Assembly: GCA_037176845.1 (NCBI GenBank)
Contig: JAYKXP010000003.1
Span: 806,001-870,000 of the forward strand
Source: Paramarasmius palmivorus
Lineage: Eukaryota > Basidiomycota > Agaricomycetes > Agaricales > Marasmiaceae
DNA: 64,000 bases
Reading direction: 5' to 3'
The notes beneath the pieces were generated by a model. The model made no database searches and had not been told where the DNA came from. It saw only the letters and a list, made by a program, of their open reading frames with translations. Every line of letters begins with the position of its first letter. The first letter of the stretch is position 1. Positions 1-10,955 of the stretch are shown here, in pieces. The translations under genes and the position numbers were made by a program.

Positions 1-1
1 C

Positions 2-601
2 CGTTTGCGCAAAGGGAAGGTGATCGGTGCTGGTAGCTTCCATTCCTTCGCCGTTGATGATTCGGGCGATGTGTGGGGTTGGGGTCTCAACACCATGGGC
101 CAAACGGGGACTGGTTACGAGTCGGAAGACGATGCTCAAGTACAGCTTCCCACTAAAGTCCGCCGGCTGAGCAAAGAAGAACTCGGCGGTGACACAGTCG
201 TTCAGATTGTTGGTGGCGAGCATCACACACTTTTCCTCACATCCGCTGGCAAAGTCTATGCTTGTGGTCGGTCCAATGCTGGACAGCTGGGACTACCGGA
301 CGATGACCCGGCGTTCAAGGACCGTGTCGATCCCGACTTCTATCCCGAGCCAGTCCAAGTCAAATTCCCTGATGACGACGATCCTGTTGTATACATATCC
401 ACAGGCACTCATAACAATCTTGCTGCTACAAAAGACGGCGCTCTGTATTGTTGGGGTCAAGGCACCCAAGGTGAACTTGGTGTTCCTGACGTCGAGGTCA
501 GAACGCCTCGCGTCATAGTTCGGCGAGAAGGCGGTTCATGGGCTGCGATTAAAGTCGCATGCGGTGGACAGCATACCCTGGGCTTATTCCGGAAAAAATA
601 G
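2..601 (+). CDS. RCC1-repeat protein, C-terminal part (probable Ran guanine-nucleotide exchange factor)
   Basis: This is the 3' exon of a gene that begins left of the window; about 198 residues are readable before TAG at 599-601. The protein shows consecutive RCC1 blade motifs: SFHSFAVDDSGDVWGWG, then GGEHHTLFLTSAGKVYACG, then THNNLAATKDGALYCWG, and a last blade ending ACGGQHTLGLFRKK. These are propeller repeats spaced about 50-60 residues apart, with an acidic insertion around the DPAFKDR segment. In the family, Prp20/Pim1/RCC1 binds chromatin and loads Ran with GTP in the nucleus. The short basic tail after the last blade fits a full-length RCC1 protein. A different RCC1-repeat protein cannot be excluded because the N-terminal half is missing. 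The first in-window ATG is not the true start. Confidence 0.85.
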   Translation, partial: RLRKGKVIGAGSFHSFAVDDSGDVWGWGLNTMGQTGTGYESEDDAQVQLPTKVRRLSKEELGGDTVVQIVGGEHHTLFLTSAGKVYACGRSNAGQLGLPDDDPAFKDRVDPDFYPEPVQVKFPDDDDPVVYISTGTHNNLAATKDGALYCWGQGTQGELGVPDVEVRTPRVIVRREGGSWAAIKVACGGQHTLGLFRKK

Positions 602-1122
602 ACATTTGTCGAGACCTGCATTTATACTTCAGTTCCCTCCTATATAGATTCTGCATCACGTTGGATTTGTCAACACTACACGCCTGTTAATCACTCCATC
701 CATCATCTACCACACACAATACATGGCCTCACTTCCACTGTACTCACAGTATTTTATTGTTGATATTTAATGCGTTGTTACTAGTAAACTCTTTAGCTGC
801 GGGCTCCGCGCGATCACGTGCCATGGATCTTCCTGCATTTCGGGGTCGCGTAATCTTCTAGAGGTCCTGTACTGTGTTCAACGATCAGCGATCCAGCTTC
901 TACTCTCCTTGTGAGCAGGTCATGTTGCTATACGGAAAAGAAAGAGCAGCCCCTCAAAACACGCACGTTTCTCGCTTGCATAGCCATCGCTATTCGTATG
1001 AGTCTGCAGGGTCTGTCCTGAATGTGAGACTTTTGAACTTCAAGTTACACGTAAGAAGTCTTAAGTTTCGTTCATTCCTGTTTTCTGAAGTGATTCAACA
1101 TTACATCAAAACTATACATGCA
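602..1122. other. Convergent intergenic stretch
   Basis: It lies between the 3' end of the RCC1 gene and the 3' end of the minus-strand oxygenase. It is AT-richer than the coding DNA and holds only short unconvincing frames. It presumably carries both 3' UTRs; I see no RNA gene or repeat. Confidence 0.5.
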
Positions 1123-2637
1123 TCAGTTATAGGTCATTGCGAGACGGCCTACAATGTATTCCTCAGTATTCACAGGAGGATACTTCGCTTCTTTGCCGCA
1201 GTTAGGGAGACATGCGATCTCTGTATCGAAGTTGGGATTGCAGAAGAACGCAATAGACTGACGGGCGGGGGTAATGGCCTCGGTCTCATTAATCTTCTTT
1301 GCAGGAGGTGCTACGACCCGATGTAAAGTTGAGCGGAGAACATCGTTACTCCATCTTGATAATAAGTCTCCAACGTTGATGACGATTGTCCCTGGCTGTG
1401 AAGAGCATGTAGAACGGGTACATGGTGTAGACATAAAACTCACGATAGGTGTAGCAGCAATGTAGGATCCTGTGTTTGGGTTTCTCACCTGAAGACCACC
1501 AACCTAGAGGTTATTCAGCACAAATACCATCATCGTCATTGAGGTTTAACACGTACCGAGTCCTAAAGTCCAAAATATGTATTATTTATCGCAGAACTTC
1601 GTGTCGTGGAACTTACCTGGAAGAGTAATGTGAGGGTACCATAATCTACAAAGGTCAGTGCCAAGCGCGATTCGAAGAGGAAGAATGATCTACCAGAGTG
1701 AGCACCAGCTCGAGCTTGTCCCTCTCCATCAAGCAAAGACCGTTTAATGGGAGGGTAAGAAAGGAGCCGGAGAGTATGGCACTGTAGGTCGACTTTCTTG
1801 TCAAAAAAGTTTTCCTGTAGATCCAGTCCGAGGGCAATCGAACGCATCATCTCCACATGAAGCTTGTGACACGTCTGTTCACAAGAGCTCAGCGTATGGT
1901 GGGTGCTACAACCACACATCACTTACCTGGTAAAAGTCCAGAATGGTTTTCTTGAATCCTGGAGCATCACTCTCTTGAGGCCACATGTTCTTCCATTCTG
2001 AGTCCCAATCACGTCCAATCTCCATAGATTCCTTGTAATCGGGTGCCTTTGCTCTGAGCTGTGCTATCTCTTCTGCGTCATTAGACTGAGTGACTCGTTC
2101 ACGGCCAATCTTTACATAGCCGCGATTTGAACGTGGGTCTTCCCAAGCCAGCTTGTCCTATTTCAAGGGAGTTCAGGGTGATGGGGAATAAATACAGGCG
2201 TGGAAAAACGCACCTTGACGTCTGTAGGCATTTTAAAGAACTCTGCGCTCTGTAGAGAGGACTATCGATAACCAGTCTCAGTGGCTTCACATAGGCATAC
2301 CTTTTGGAAGACATGCGAGATTGTTTCTGAGTAAACCGAATTTGTTAGTCCAATGGTCCCTAGCACATGTGCACGACACACCTGTAGGAATACCATGTCC
2401 TTCAACATAAATAAACCCACTTTCTTTGAATGCCCCCACAATCTCGTCCGCTGTCGTCTTTTTCTCTTCTGTAGAGCTGGCGGATCTGAATTTTGCGAAA
2501 TTGATCACAGGAATTCGAAAATTAGAGTCATTTGCATCAGCAACGACCGTTGCTAAACCGCGTCGCCGGCTGACGTGGACCAAAACAGGGAAACGACGAC
2601 TGAAGACAGATGAGAAAACCGTTCGCGAAGAATTCAT
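1123..2637 (-). CDS. 2-oxoglutarate/Fe(II)-dependent oxygenase, isopenicillin-N-synthase-like
   Basis: My model has eight exons: 2637-2382, 2326-2301, 2249-2214, 2157-1927, 1874-1694, 1645-1617, 1562-1557 and 1503-1123. They sum to 1146 nt, a whole number of codons (381 residues). The N-terminal DIOX_N domain contains FRIPVINFAKF and SGFIYVEGHGIPT. The 2OG-FeII_Oxy domain follows, with the iron site made from GAHSD (HxD, split by the intron at 1646-1693) and the distal His in STLHRVV. Arg in ARQSIAFF is the 2-oxoglutarate anchor. The family hydroxylates or oxidises small molecules; the substrate is unknown. The N-terminus (SSVFSRRFPVLVHVSRRRGL) is Arg-rich and could target mitochondria. The 6-nt exon at 1557-1562 supplies Asp-Ser in LLFQ-DS-VGGLQV and is needed to keep this conserved block. 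The gene is convergent with the RCC1 gene. Confidence 0.88.
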
Positions 2638-2882
2638 GTCGGTGAATGGAGAAGGAAGAGAAGCAGAGATAGGTCAATGTTGATAAGAAGGCAATTTCGG
2701 TTTATTCAATCATACCACGCCCCATGGAGATCGTCCCTGATTTTAGCGTGCAGATGTACAGTAGGTAGATAAAGGGTCTCGTCAGGCCTCGACGGTTTTA
2801 AGTACTGTATGTAAACCGTATTGTGGAAGTAACAGATATCGATACACCTCTGATTATTTAACAAATGTACAAAATCAACGTC

Positions 2883-5583
2883 TCAATCGTCTTCGCCGTC
2901 CCGCGAACTGGCATCGCTAGCATCGTCGTGAGATTTGGTTGCAGCAGCAACATCTGCGGGTTTGGTAGAGCCGCTTTTCTGGGCATTTTTCCAGGCGTGA
3001 GCCATTTGCAAGAATTTGAATGATGTCGGGTTTGCTTCCCGTTCGTCGTCGGCGAATACAAGGTCCCAGTCTATACAACCATGAATATTCTGGCTTCAAA
3101 GGTATAGCAGTATATATACGCACCCTCGACAGTTTGGCCTGTTTCTTGATCCACCTTGCGCCTCTTGCTGACGATAGGCATCATACCCTGAACCTTCGCA
3201 ACATCATCGGCAGTGCCATTCTCTTCCTCAAACGACTTCCAGACCTCGAGCAACGCTACACGCTACAAGAGGGTTCAGCCAAAGCGTAGCAATCATGGTG
3301 TCTGCCACATACCTCGCTCTTGAGTCCTCTACCTTTGAGATCTTTATATGCACGATCAAATACTTGTCGAGCGATGCCAATATCACCAGCCACCATCCTC
3401 TGTTCTGTTTCTTCGTCTTCGTCCTCTTCTTCTCGCATTGAACGGGGTAGAGGGATGGGTTCTGCTTCAAAGAGCGCATACGATATCCAGACTTTGACAT
3501 GGCCACTGAGCGCAATGAGACGCTCGTACAATGCCCGAGCAGCATCTCTTTCGCCTTCCTCAACTTCAAAGTCAATGTAGGCCTTCCAGAGAAGTTCTGG
3601 CATCGATAGAGGAGATTGAGAAACTCCAAGCTCGAATATCGCACGTGTTCGGGCGAAGTCTTGAAGTTGAGATTCAAGCTCAGCAAACTTGATCCACGCA
3701 GAAGAATTTGAAGGGTCAAACTAAAGAGTGTCAAAATCTGCTCACCAATGAGACGGAGAACATATCGTACCTCGATATACTTCTGATATAGTTTACGGGC
3801 ATTATCAAATTCCCGAAGCTGGAGAAACGTTAGCAACGCGTATATAACAACGACAATTGGACGTACATCAATCTCCAGCTCGATATATCCCTTAAACAGC
3901 TTTTCTTTGGGGCACATCCCAATAGAGGCACCTAGTATTTTCCTCGCTGCTGCAAGATTCAAACGCCTAATCTCGAATTTTGCGAACATGAGCCACAGTT
4001 TGGCGAAGGTAAAGACTTTGTGTGGTACTAGTTGGACAGCCGTTTGGTATATTTGCCTTGTCCGGTCGTAGTCCTGTCATCTTATGCATGAGACATGGCG
4101 ACCTGGTGAGAAAGAGAGCCCTACCTTGGCTTCTATCTCTTCAAATAGTGCGTAATCCAGCCACAAGAAAATATATCGTCTCCAGTGCCGTTTTTCATTT
4201 CCTGGTGGAACCTGGGCGACAGCTTGTTCGTAGACTTCCCGAACTCTCGTAACAGCAACTTCTTCCTCCTCGGGAGTTGCGCCCTCCTCCTTCAAGTCTC
4301 TCAATGCACCCTCTTCCAGTCTAGCATAGTCGAACCAGACATCGTAGTTTCGACGATCGTGAGACAGTTCTTCTTCGTACTGTATTCTCCGCTTGCCTAG
4401 AACCGTGGACTCCAAAGTATTGCGAGTTCCATGCTGTTTCTCGAATTTGGTATAGGCAGCATAGAGACTTGCTGATTTTGAGCGTGGTATCCGCTCCAAA
4501 GCAAACTTCGTAGGAGTGGTTGAGCCCAACGGCCATTTTTGCAAGGAGTTGTAATCGTACCTTGTATATAACCCGTGCACGCTCATATTCTTTGAGCCTC
4601 GTTTCCATCTTCGCGAAAGCGCTAAACACTGCTTGCGCCTTTTCAATTTGCTGTTCATCGTCGCCAAAGAACTCGAGGGCCGTTTGAAAGACCTCTCGAG
4701 CTTTGTCCAACTTTTGCCTGTCCTCTTCAAACTTACCCCACTTGACCCAAACCCTGGGCTCCGGTCTGATAGCAACCCACCTCTCATAAATAGCACTTGC
4801 ACGATCTAGCTCCCCGTACCGTTCCTCCATCTTTATATAGGCTTGCCATGCCTTGTCATCAGGCTCCCATTGCATCCATCGCTCAAACACTTGTCGAGCA
4901 CCAGGCACGTTCTGCAGCAGTTCTTCCAAATAAACGTATTTGTACCACAGCTGGTCGACGCGTGGCAGTAATGTCACTGCTCGGTCAAAGAGATTGCGTG
5001 CGTGTTGCACATTTCGCGATTTGAGCTCCATTTCCGTGTAGCTGTGCCATAGTTGAATGCTCCGTGGATCTACTTCCAGGGCTCGCTCGTACACCGAGCG
5101 GGAACGGTCAAATTCATTTTGGGAAGCCTGGTTTGAACGAAGAGTCAGCAATTGGCATGTCGATATCGAAAGTAGTGTGCGTACCTCCCAGTTGGCATAC
5201 TGAAGCCATTCTTTGCTGAACAAAAGCCGTCAACACACGGGTAAAGTCTGCGAGTAAACGAGCAACGTACATGCTGCCCCTTGTGCGCCTGATTCTTTCC
5301 TCAAACTCCTTCCTCTTTCTTCCTCTGTACTCGTGAAGTTCCTCAAAATCCTCGACCCTCTGTCGTGGTGCGCGAAATGAGCCTTCTTGTCTTTCTTGAG
5401 CCTGGTACGAACATGGTGTTAAAGTCTGACATTTCTTGAGTACGAATAAAAGCCTGACCTCTCGCAGAAGTTGCTCTGCAGTAATTTGGATGGCAGCCGG
5501 CGCCCGATTTTTTATTCTTCGAAAGGTCAGTAATATTTCTTCTCTGAATCTCAAAAAGCCTACCTGGGAGCTCTTCCGTCCAT
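2883..5583 (-). CDS. CLF1: Pre-mRNA-splicing factor CLF1 (crooked-neck/Syf3), HAT-repeat protein
   Basis: The start ATG at 5583 opens a 20-nt first exon that joins to [19 protein letters not shown], the hallmark N-terminus of the family. Ten introns are needed. HAT (half-a-TPR) repeats run through most of the protein, for example [56 protein letters not shown] and [10 protein letters not shown]. An acidic run with EEEDEDEE precedes the last repeats. The C-terminus is [15 protein letters not shown], joined to [12 protein letters not shown] and a tail ending SRDGEDD before the stop at 2883-2885. CLF1 is a core scaffold of the NineTeen/Prp19-associated complex in the activated spliceosome. It is full length with no broken motif. 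Two introns appear to end in AAG rather than CAG or TAG. The gene shares a short divergent promoter with the aldehyde dehydrogenase. Confidence 0.97.
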
Positions 5584-5724
5584 TACTGAAGCTTAGAAGG
5601 GAGTGTAAGGGAGAGGTTCAGGGCGAAGTTTGGGTTGACCCGAAAAAGGCAAGTCCTATCTTCCTTGCGACCAGCATGACATACTGTTCGCATTTGAAAA
5701 GGCTAAGCTTTTCCTTATCCTCCC
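5584..5724. promoter_or_regulatory. Divergent promoter between CLF1 and the aldehyde dehydrogenase
   Basis: Only 141 bases separate the two inferred start codons, so one short region must hold both 5' UTRs and promoters. No clear TATA box is seen. The region was identified from the gene layout, not from motifs. Confidence 0.5.
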
Positions 5725-8040
5725 ATGGCCCTGTATCGAAGAGAGTCCTTAGTTCGACCTCTTTTCGGGCAGTCGGTTAGTGAACTCAACTAGATCTGAG
5801 CCTCATTGTCCACTGAACGTTCACAGAAAAGCTTTCGCACTACCGCAGTGAACTCTGTCATCTCCATCCCGAAACGTTATGATTTATCAGAGCGCCATGA
5901 CGAAGCCAGTCCTCATAATCAAGAGTATGTCTTATATTTGATAACCGCAACATGGAGGTCGGCTTACTATATGAACATTCATTCAGCTTCGCTGTAACAA
6001 ATCCGGCCAATGGAGAAGAACTATGCAAGTGCGTCACGAATAAATTCAATAGAGACTGGCCTTCATAGTAATACTTTCATAGAGTTGCTATGGCTTCTCC
6101 TGAAGATGTCCAACTTGCCATTGACCGTGCCCAAGCTACTTTTGACTCTGGAGTTTGGTCTAAAGCACCCGCAATCACTCGTTCAAAAATACTCTCCAAA
6201 CTTGCTCGCATTCTTGAAGAGCGGATACCAGATTTGGCAAGGATTGAAACACTCCAAACAGGAAGGACGCTACGTGAAATGAATGCTCAGCTAGGGCGTT
6301 TGCCAGAGTGGCTGTGAGTAGTCACTATGTCATTGCACCTCATCTGACATCCTCAACATTCCGTTCATGTGAAGAGAGTACTATGCAGCACTTCTCCGCA
6401 CAAATCAAGGGTATATAGCCCCTACACAAGGAAAACTTCTCAATTATGTCCAAAGAGTACCCTTGGGTGTCGTCGCTCAGATCACGGTGTGTACATCATT
6501 CCCCAAGTCATTTACATACTAATCCAAATTATAGCCTTTCAACCATCCTTTACTAATAGCCATCAAAAAAATTGCACCCGCTCTAGCTGCTGGTAATAGT
6601 ATAATCGTTAAACCATCTGAGGTGAACACACTTATTACTCCCTAGTCATGACCTAGAGACTGACGATATTTGCAAAGCTTGCACCGATTACTGTTCTGGA
6701 GTTCGCTAGAATGGGTACGGAAGCTGGATGTGCGTTGTTCTATCTACAGGCTCTCGCACTTGACTAATGCATCTGGTCACAGTACCTCAAGGTGTTTTGT
6801 CGGTCTTGCCAGGATTTGGGGCCACTACTGGGAAAGCAATTGTCAGCAATCCTTTGATACGCAAAGTAGATGTCACAGTGAGTCTTGGAATATCTTCAAT
6901 GTCCCTCAATCTTGATATTAGTCGAAGGCAGGCACGCAGACAGGACGTGTATTGGGCAGCATCGTCGGCTCCAATTTAGCATCTTACACGGCCGAACTTG
7001 GTGGAAAGGTGCCGACTCACATTGGTGCTTCTTTTTTGTGTCTTGTTGACGGTCTCGCAGGCCCCAATCGTTGTTTTCAATGATGCAGACCTAGAATCCG
7101 CCGTGAACGGGGTTGCTTTTGCTGCCTTTGTTGCATCGGGCCAGACATGCGTTTCTGGAGCTAGGATCATCGTGCAAGACAAGATTTATGGTGCTTTCAT
7201 GGAGAGATTCCTATCCAAATCAAAGAGCATCCGAAGCCGAATGGGTGATCGTAAGTGCGGGTCTCTTCCTAGTGCCGTTGTGATGCTCATCTGTGAATAG
7301 CGCTCAACCCGAAGTCATCCATGGGGACTGTGATCTCGCAAAAACACCTGAACCGTATTGAGGGAATGATTGAGCGCAGTCGAGGTAGAGTACTAGTCGG
7401 TGGGCAACAGATGCTGGGTAACTCCGAGCTCGACGGTTTCGACTTCTCTCTGGGAAGCTTTTTCCCGCCGACGATCGTGACGGAGGTTGAGGTCGAAGAT
7501 TTACTATGGCAAGAAGAGATATTTGGACCTGTAGTTGTCGTGAAGCGATTTTCGGTGTGTATCTGAACGTTTGCGTCCAAGATTGTACAGTATCTCATTT
7601 TTCATCCTTTTCAGGACGAGGCTGAGGGTATCAGACTCGCCAATGCGTGCAAATATGGGCTAGGCGCCGGCATTTGGACATCCGACCTTTCCAAAGCACA
7701 TCGAGTTGCAGCTGAGATACAGGCTGGTTTGTGTTGGGTTAATACCCACCACCGAAATGATCCTAGTTCGCCGTGGTGAGCATAGTCCGAGTTCTATAGA
7801 TGTACTCAGTCTGACGCTGGATACAGGGGTGGTATGAAGGAAAGTGGGATCGGAAGGGAAAACGGCTTAGAAGCCTTTGAAGCTTGTATGTCCAATCGTA
7901 GATTCTCGCCGACCAGATTCTCAACAGACGCCACAGATTCTCAAAGTAAATCGACCATTGTCAACATTGCGTCTGCCGAGGATACAAGGCAAACTGACGA
8001 CTGGTTTGCTGAATCCGCTGAGGGGAAGAGGTACGGCTGA
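5725..8040 (+). CDS. Aldehyde dehydrogenase (NAD(P)+), betaine-aldehyde-dehydrogenase-like, probably mitochondrial
   Basis: Start ATG 5725 gives a first exon [17 protein letters not shown] followed by KSFRTTAV, an Arg-rich and acid-poor presequence typical of mitochondrial import. The ALDH fold follows: [12 protein letters not shown], then [20 protein letters not shown] with the cofactor-loop Lys in [11 protein letters not shown], then [15 protein letters not shown]. The general-base Glu lies in AELGGKAP and the catalytic Cys in [26 protein letters not shown] and the [10 protein letters not shown]-terminal loop complete the domain. An intron near 7889-7939 restores [16 protein letters not shown]. 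The enzyme oxidises an aldehyde to its acid with NAD(P)+. The exact substrate is not deducible; betaine aldehyde or an amino-aldehyde is the family guess. About a dozen short introns are needed, and all catalytic residues are present. Confidence 0.93.
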
Positions 8041-8173
8041 ACGCCAAAAACCACGTTGACCCATGTATATCAGAGATTTGTTGTGGATACATCTATAATT
8101 ACATTATGCAAATGTCCAGTACATCCTAGCCCAAACGACGGTATATGATACAATAGATGGCGAGAGCTTTGGC

Positions 8174-9075
8174 TTAGCTGGTGACTTTGGCAGCCTCCTG
8201 CGGGACTGCGGTCGGCTGTGGAAGGAGTCAGGTTGAACTATGGTACGGTGATAGCGGTTACTACGCACCTCTGCGAGTTCGACAGGTGGCTCATCGACGA
8301 AGTCTGGAACTTTGTTGATATCTGCGAGGTACGACGCACCCTCCTCTTCCTCCTCGAGTTGCAATGCATCAAGTTCTGTGAAAAGTTTACCATGAGTCCC
8401 ACTTTTAAAAGAGTATATCATACCAGCTTCTAGATCTGCTTCGTCAATCTCGTCAGGTACTGCATAAGAGCGAGCCAGTGATTCCTGTATCTCGTTGGCT
8501 TGTTCCAGAAGATCCTCCATCTCATAATGGGCATTCTGTGAGTTGATTCAATGGACGGTATAGTTAGGAGCTTTGAAACCACTGGCCTCGATCTTGTCAA
8601 TATCTATCTTGCCATACTGCTTCTTCATTTCTTTATTGGCTTGCTGCATGGCATCCACTGTGGCCATGGTATTTCTCAAATTCTCGGTCGTCATTGCCGC
8701 AGACTCCATGTTGAAAGTCTGTTGTTGTAGTTGTGCTAGTTGTGCCTCGTACATCTTCTTCTGCTTCAGCGTTCGTAGTGCCCGTTGTTGTATCGCATTC
8801 TATGAGAAATGTAATCTTGTGGTTATCATCGTGGAGAATAGCACGCACCTTTCCGGGCCCATTCCTCAATTTACTCATCTGCTCCTTGTATCTTGCAAGT
8901 TCTCCGTCGAGTTTCTTGACCTTCACTTCTATAGATCCTGCTCTTGCATCGGTCTGGTCGAGTGTGGATGTGGGTTAGAGAACAAAGCTAGAAATTGAAT
9001 TGCGTTTACCGCTGCAATAGCATCCTGAAGGCTTGCTTTCGGCTTCCGTGACGAGGTACCAAAGATCCGATTCAT
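8174..9075 (-). CDS. VPS60: ESCRT-III subunit Vps60/CHMP5 (Snf7 family)
   Basis: Start ATG at 9075 gives MNRIFGTSSRKPKASLQDAI, the short basic N-terminus of CHMP5. Next come VKVKKLDGELARYKEQMSKL and GPGKNAIQQRALRTLKQKK, the Snf7 helix hairpin. The segment TMATVDAMQQANKEMKKQYG with KIDIDKIE is diagnostic for CHMP5. An acidic C-terminal half follows (IQESLARSYAVPDEIDEADL) and a MIM-like tail with VPDFVDEPPVEL. The stop is at 8174-8176. Vps60 acts late on endosomal membranes and recruits Vta1-Vps4 during multivesicular body formation. The intron at 8536-8586 must be spliced GC-AG (donor GCCAGT) to join DKIE with NAHYEMEDLL. No in-frame GT donor exists there. Confidence 0.93.
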
Positions 9076-9281
9076 GGTGGTTGGTGCTGAAGATGTTATT
9101 CGGAACTTCGGAAAGGACAAATGACGCAGTCAAAACCTTAGTATGGTAATCGCTCTCACGCAGCGCAGGTGTAGGTGGCCACTGAATAGTTACACCGTGG
9201 AAGCTCCAGCTTATGAAACAAGCGATTTACTTGTAATGTATTGGGTAGCATCTGATGGATTAGAATACAAAAGAGACATAG

Positions 9282-10862
9282 CTACGCGTAAGGAACGCAG
9301 AGTATGTTCCCAGTCCTGGTGACGAAGTACATGACTCCAAGCAATTCATCGAAGAGGATATTATAGAGGCGTGCACGGTTCAGAATGATGGATTCCTTCG
9401 GTGTCTGTGGAGTATGAAAAGTCGGAGTATATGTCTCTTCGTCAAACGTGAGGAGCTTTAGGGTGATCGTCTCCATCTCCCGCGGCTCATGAAAGAAAAG
9501 CACGCACGAACTGGATGTGTTATCGATCAGTATATCATCACCGTTGTCAATGAGGTAGCCTTCTATCGAGAATGAGGCGAGAGGTACAGTCTGGCCACTT
9601 CGGGCTGGGTCCCAATAAAAGAAGTCAACGCCTTGTGCAAGAGGTTCTTGACGGTCGGCTACATAATGTAGTGTAGCCCAGGCCCGTGACACATAAGAAC
9701 AGCTCATAAGGTAGCTGTATTCTAATTTTGTCCTAGGCCCGGGCCAGGCGTACTTCTTGTTTTTGGCTAGCTGAACAAGGCTGATGTCGGATTCCTCAGG
9801 AATGCCAATGGTGGCTATGGTATGGAAGTACGTCCAATTTGTGTGGTGCACAAAGAGGCAAAGGTCTTCTCCCCGAATAGATGGTTCCAGCTGGTAAGCG
9901 TCGTCATTCTGACATTGCAAGCTTGTTTCAATAAGATCAACCAAGACGGAGTATAGGCAACATACCGCGGGTATATCGGTGTGAACCACACATCGTGTTC
10001 CCCGAGTATAGTCAACGATTACAATGTCTATCGTCAAACGATAGGAAAGTAAGACAAGCGACTGGGAGTCCAGATCACAGAAATTGAACTCTGAAAACCC
10101 CGCAGTGGTGCCAAGCTCATGTCTAAACAGAACATCTAGCTTCGGATTCTGTTGGCCGCTCAATGAGTAGGTTAGACTCAAGATGACAATGGCTTCGGCT
10201 CTTCGAAGCGGTAGTCAGAGCAGACCAAGATCCCAATGTAATCAAACGCACATTTGAGCTCCCGCGGAATTTGCGACAAAGAAGGCTTGTAACATCTTGT
10301 TTTCATATTGCTTCTTGGAACTCCAATCTAGTATAGTTTTGCCGACGTATCCAGATACACACACTTGCTTTCCCGAGACTGTTTCCCAGCATGATGCCTT
10401 CCCGTCGGAGGCATTGAACAGGACCAGAAGTCGCGTTCCGGGCACATGGGACGAAGCGTTTACCCGAATACCAGTCTCAAACGCTGCGACGGATTCTGGA
10501 AAATACATGGGTTCAGGCGATCCCATGTTTTCATCCCGCCTGACAGTGTGGAGGGCTATGTCTTTTAACGCCTTCACATCGAGGGAAATGAGGTCTCCTG
10601 GCGGGTATGCAATGCTACTGACTTCTCTTGCCAAGTGTAGCAACGATAACCAAAAGGTTTTGGTGGTTGTAAGTTGGTAAAGACGGCGACAAGTCTGAGT
10701 AGAATGAGGGTCTTAAATGCTGGGAGTCGCTCGAGTACTTACTGATGTGAAGGACAGCGCACTTCGTATTGGCAACCACGAAGATATCCCAAGTAATAAG
10801 TCGATCGGAAAATCCTGAGAAGATAAAGTTTTGCAAGGAATTTTCGCGTCTCTTTGGGACAT
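9282..10862 (-). CDS. F-box protein, substrate-binding part uncharacterised
   Basis: ATG at 10862 starts an exon with an F-box-like segment: DFPIDLLLGISSWLPIRSAL, then an intron, then TCRRLYQLTTTKTFWLSL. This is the usual Leu-Pro...Leu...Cys-Arg-x-Leu pattern of fungal F-box proteins. An SCF ubiquitin-ligase adaptor role is therefore likely. The rest, through at least four exons, is a beta-rich region with pieces such as RLLVLFNASDGKASCWETVS and ASFSIEGYLIDNGDD, resembling the degenerate propellers found behind basidiomycete F-boxes. It ends GNILCVPYA. I do not recognise a substrate. The gene is divergent from the zinc-finger gene with only 93 bases between the starts. Exon boundaries in the middle (around 9930-10240) are the least certain part. 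Confidence 0.7.
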
Positions 10863-10955
10863 GGAGGAAACGAATCAGGTGCGGCACCGGCGGTAGTACT
10901 TAACATTGTTGGATTGTGGCTGTGCGGTCACGCCTTTCTTCCCCTCACCACCACC

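Noticed and set aside
874..1326. 150-residue plus-strand frame over the oxygenase 3' end
   Set aside because: It is antisense to a well-supported exon and shows no recognisable domain.
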